Assembly (NCBI RefSeq): GCF_963576545.1
Contig: NW_026870425.1
Coordinates: 186,001 to 250,000, forward strand
Direction of reading: 5' to 3'
Length of the DNA stretch: 64,000 nt
Source of the DNA: Limanda limanda
Taxonomy: Eukaryota > Chordata > Actinopteri > Pleuronectiformes > Pleuronectidae
In this document: positions 61,932 to 64,000 of the stretch, one piece after another
Layout: every line of letters starts with the position of its first letter
Position numbering within the stretch: position 1 is the stretch's first letter
Translations under genes and position numbers: made by a program
Notes under the pieces: generated by a model
Databases searched by the model: none
What the model was told of the DNA's origin: nothing
Seen by the model: only the letters and a program-made list of their open reading frames with translations

Positions 61932-63863
61932 CAAGTCTCTCCGACCTTCACAAAAAAAGTTATTCAAGAATATCTCTTTCTCCTATGTGCTTTCATCCCT
62001 AACCCTAACCCTAACCCTTCCGAAAGTTGGAGAAGCTCGGGGATGGTACCGATCGATGCGCGCTACCCCATTTAGTGGGGGTAGAGCCTACTTGCAAGTC
62101 TCTCCGACCTTCACAAAAAAAGTTATTCAAGAATATCTCTTTCTCCTATGTGCTTTCATCCCTAACCCTAACCCTAACCCTTCCGAAAGTCGGAGAAGCT
62201 CAAGGATGGTACCGATCGATGTGCGCTACCCCATTTAGTGGGGGTAGAGCCTACTTGCAAGTCTCTCCGACCTTCACAAAAAAAGTTATTCAAGAATATC
62301 TCCTCAGATTTGGGGGAATTTCGTCGGTCGACCTCTTCCGAAGGTCGTACAAGCTCGGGGATGGTACCAATCGATCCGCAGGACCCAAATTAGTCCAGAT
62401 GCAACCACTTTCCAAGTCTCTCCGACCTTCACAAAAAAAGTTATTCAAGAATATCTCTTTCTTCTATTTGCTTTCATCCCTAACCCTAACCCTAACCCTT
62501 CCGAAAGTCGGAGAAGCTCAAGGATGGTACCGATCGATGCGCGCTACCCCATTTAGTGGGGGTAGAGCCTACTTGCAAGTCTCTCCGACCTTCACAAAAA
62601 AAGTTATTCAAGAATATCTCTTTCTCCTATGTGCTTTCATCCCTAACCCTAACCCTAACCCTTCCGAAAGTCGGAGAAGCTCAAGGATGGTACCGATCGA
62701 TGCGCGCTACCCCATTTAGTGGGGGTAGAGCCTACTTGCAAGTCTCTCCGACCTTCACAAAAAAAGTTATTCAAGAATATCTCCTCAGATTTGGGGGAAT
62801 TTCGTCGGTCGACCTCTTCCGAAGGTCGTACAAGCTCGGGGATGGTACCAATCGATCCGCAGGACCCAAATTAGTCCAGATGCAACCACTTTCCAAGTCT
62901 CTCCGACCTTCACAAAAAAAGTTATTCAAGAATATCTCTTTCTCCTATGTGCTTTCATCCCTAACCCTAACCCTAACCCTTCCGAAAGTCGGAGAAGCTC
63001 GGGGATGGTACCGATCGATGCGCGCTACCCCATTTAGTGGGGGTAGAGCCTACTTGCAAGTCTCTCCGACCTTCACAAAAAAAGTTATTCAAGAATATCT
63101 CTTTCTCCTATGTGCTTTCATCCCTAACCCTAACCCTAACCCTTCCGAAAGTCGGAGAAGCTCAAGGATGGTACCGATCGATGCGCGTTACCCCATTTAG
63201 TGGGGGTAGAGCCTACTTGCAAGTCTCTCCGACCTTCACAAAAAAAGTTATTCAAGAATATCTCTTTCTCCTATGTGCTTTCATCCCTAACCCTAACCCT
63301 AACCCTTCCGAAAGTCGGAGAAGCTCAAGGATGGTACCGATCGATGCGCGCTACCCCATTTAGTGGGGGTAGAGCCTACTTGCAAGTCTCTCCGACCTTC
63401 ACAAAAAAAGTTATTCAAGAATATCTCCTCAGATTTGGGGGAATTTCGTCGGTCGACCTCTTCCGAAGGTCGTACAAGCTCGGGGATGGTACCAATCGAT
63501 CCGCAGGACCCAAATTAGTCCAGATGCAACCACTTTCCAAGTCTCTCCGACCTTCACAAAAAAAGTTATTCAAGAATATCTCTTTCTCCTATGTGCTTTC
63601 ATCCCTAACCCTAACCCTAACCCTTCCGAAAGTCGGAGAAGCTCGGGGATGGTACCGATCGATGCGCGCTACCCCATTTAGTGGGGGTAGAGCCTACTTG
63701 CAAGTCTCTCCGACCTTCACAAAAAAAGTTATTCAAGAATATCTCTTTCTCCTATGTGCTTTCATCCCTAACCCTAACCCTAACCCTTCCGAAAGTCGGA
63801 GAAGCTCAAGGATGGTACCGATCGATGTGCGCTACCCCATTTAGTGGGGGTAGAGCCTACTTG

Positions 63864-64000
63864 CAAGTCTCTCCGACCTTCACAAAAAAAGTTATTCAAG
63901 AATATCTCTTTCTCCTATGTGCTTTCATCCCTAACCCTAACCCTAACCCTTCCGAAAGTCGGAGAAGCTCAAGGATGGTACTGATCGATGCGCGCTACCC
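63864..64000 (+). repeat. Partial type A monomer at right edge
   Basis: The first 137 of 163 bases of an A monomer, with the GGTACTGATC marker. The array continues to the right of the window. Confidence 0.95.

Larger units (their letters stand above)
1..64000 (+). repeat. Two-monomer satellite DNA array with embedded telomere-like motif
   Basis: The whole window is a head-to-tail tandem array of two related monomers, A (163 bp) and B (155 bp), all in one orientation. I assigned every base to a monomer: 270 complete A, 128 complete B, a 56-bp B fragment at the left edge and a 137-bp A fragment at the right edge. The only length exceptions are seven A monomers short by 6 bp and one short by 1 bp, and the total then equals 64,000. 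No unique sequence, gene, RNA gene or mobile element interrupts it. Monomers of about 155-180 bp arranged in higher-order repeats are typical of centromeric and subtelomeric satellites in eukaryotes; the function here is inferred only. The family is not one I recognise. Neither edge is a true array boundary. Confidence 0.98.
59706..64000 (+). repeat. Terminal mosaic of HOR III-V parts
   Basis: Order: B, B, AB, A2B, A3B, AB, B, A2B, A2B, A3B, A2 and a partial A. B monomers start at 59706, 59861, 60179, 60660, 61304, 61622, 61777, 62258, 62739 and 63383. Segment 61932-63219 follows the order of 56812-58099 (offset 5,120 bp). Private changes are CTCAACGATGG near 61250, TTCTTCTATTTGC near 62460 in the A core at 62413, and GCGCGTTACC in the A tail at 63057. 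Confidence 0.9.

Noticed and set aside
43..63844. About 150 overlapping plus-strand open frames of 60-426 codons
   Set aside because: All are translations of the same monomers in shifting frames. They overlap each other, most lack a proper ATG start, they end wherever A follows A, and their sequence follows monomer variants at the DNA level. No domain is recognisable, so no CDS is called.
1..64000. CRISPR array
   Set aside because: The repeats are 155-163 bp and directly abutting, without unique spacers, and the motif is a eukaryotic telomere type.
1..64000. True telomere or long interstitial telomeric tract
   Set aside because: The telomere motif is only 3.5 units long in each A monomer and is separated by at least 142 bp of non-telomeric sequence.

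Overview
The window is one uninterrupted tandem satellite DNA array. I found no protein-coding gene, RNA gene, transposon or unique sequence in its 64,000 bases. Every base can be assigned to one of two related monomers, all head-to-tail in the same orientation: type A (163 bp, about 47% GC) and type B (155 bp, about 48% GC). My partition is a 56-bp B fragment at the left edge, 270 complete A, 128 complete B and a 137-bp A fragment at the right edge. These lengths sum exactly to 64,000 once seven 6-bp deletions and one 1-bp deletion, all in A monomers, are included.

The two monomers share an identical 45-bp head. Their cores are unrelated (41 bp in A, 33 bp in B). Their 77-bp tails align without gaps at about 70% identity by hand count. 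The A core carries the vertebrate/fungal-type telomere repeat, C-rich strand on top, as (CCCTAA)3CCC. Each normal A monomer therefore has four GGG tracts on the minus strand, the minimum for an intramolecular G-quadruplex.

Layout: 57-2803 is a 970-bp higher-order repeat (HOR, five A plus one B). 2804-7457 is an irregular A/B mixture. 7458-21398 is three near-identical copies of a 4,647-bp, 29-monomer HOR. 21399-35550 is a mosaic of shorter duplications, including runs of six and seven consecutive A monomers. 35551-48020 is two copies of a 6,235-bp, 39-monomer HOR with nested 1,125- and 1,600-bp units. 47228-54406 is three copies of a 2,391/2,397-bp HOR. 53608-59705 is two copies of a 3,049-bp HOR. 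59706-64000 is a mosaic of the same parts.

The organism is eukaryotic. Monomer length, HOR structure and the telomere-like motif fit a centromeric or subtelomeric satellite in a lineage with TTAGGG telomeres (vertebrates, many other animals, many fungi, kinetoplastids, some plants). The sequence does not allow a finer call, and I do not recognise this satellite family. Many spreading variants are CpG to TpG/CpA changes, which suggests cytosine methylation in the host. The open reading frames in the array are by-products of repeat length: A+B is 318 bp, a multiple of three, so AB dimers stay in frame.
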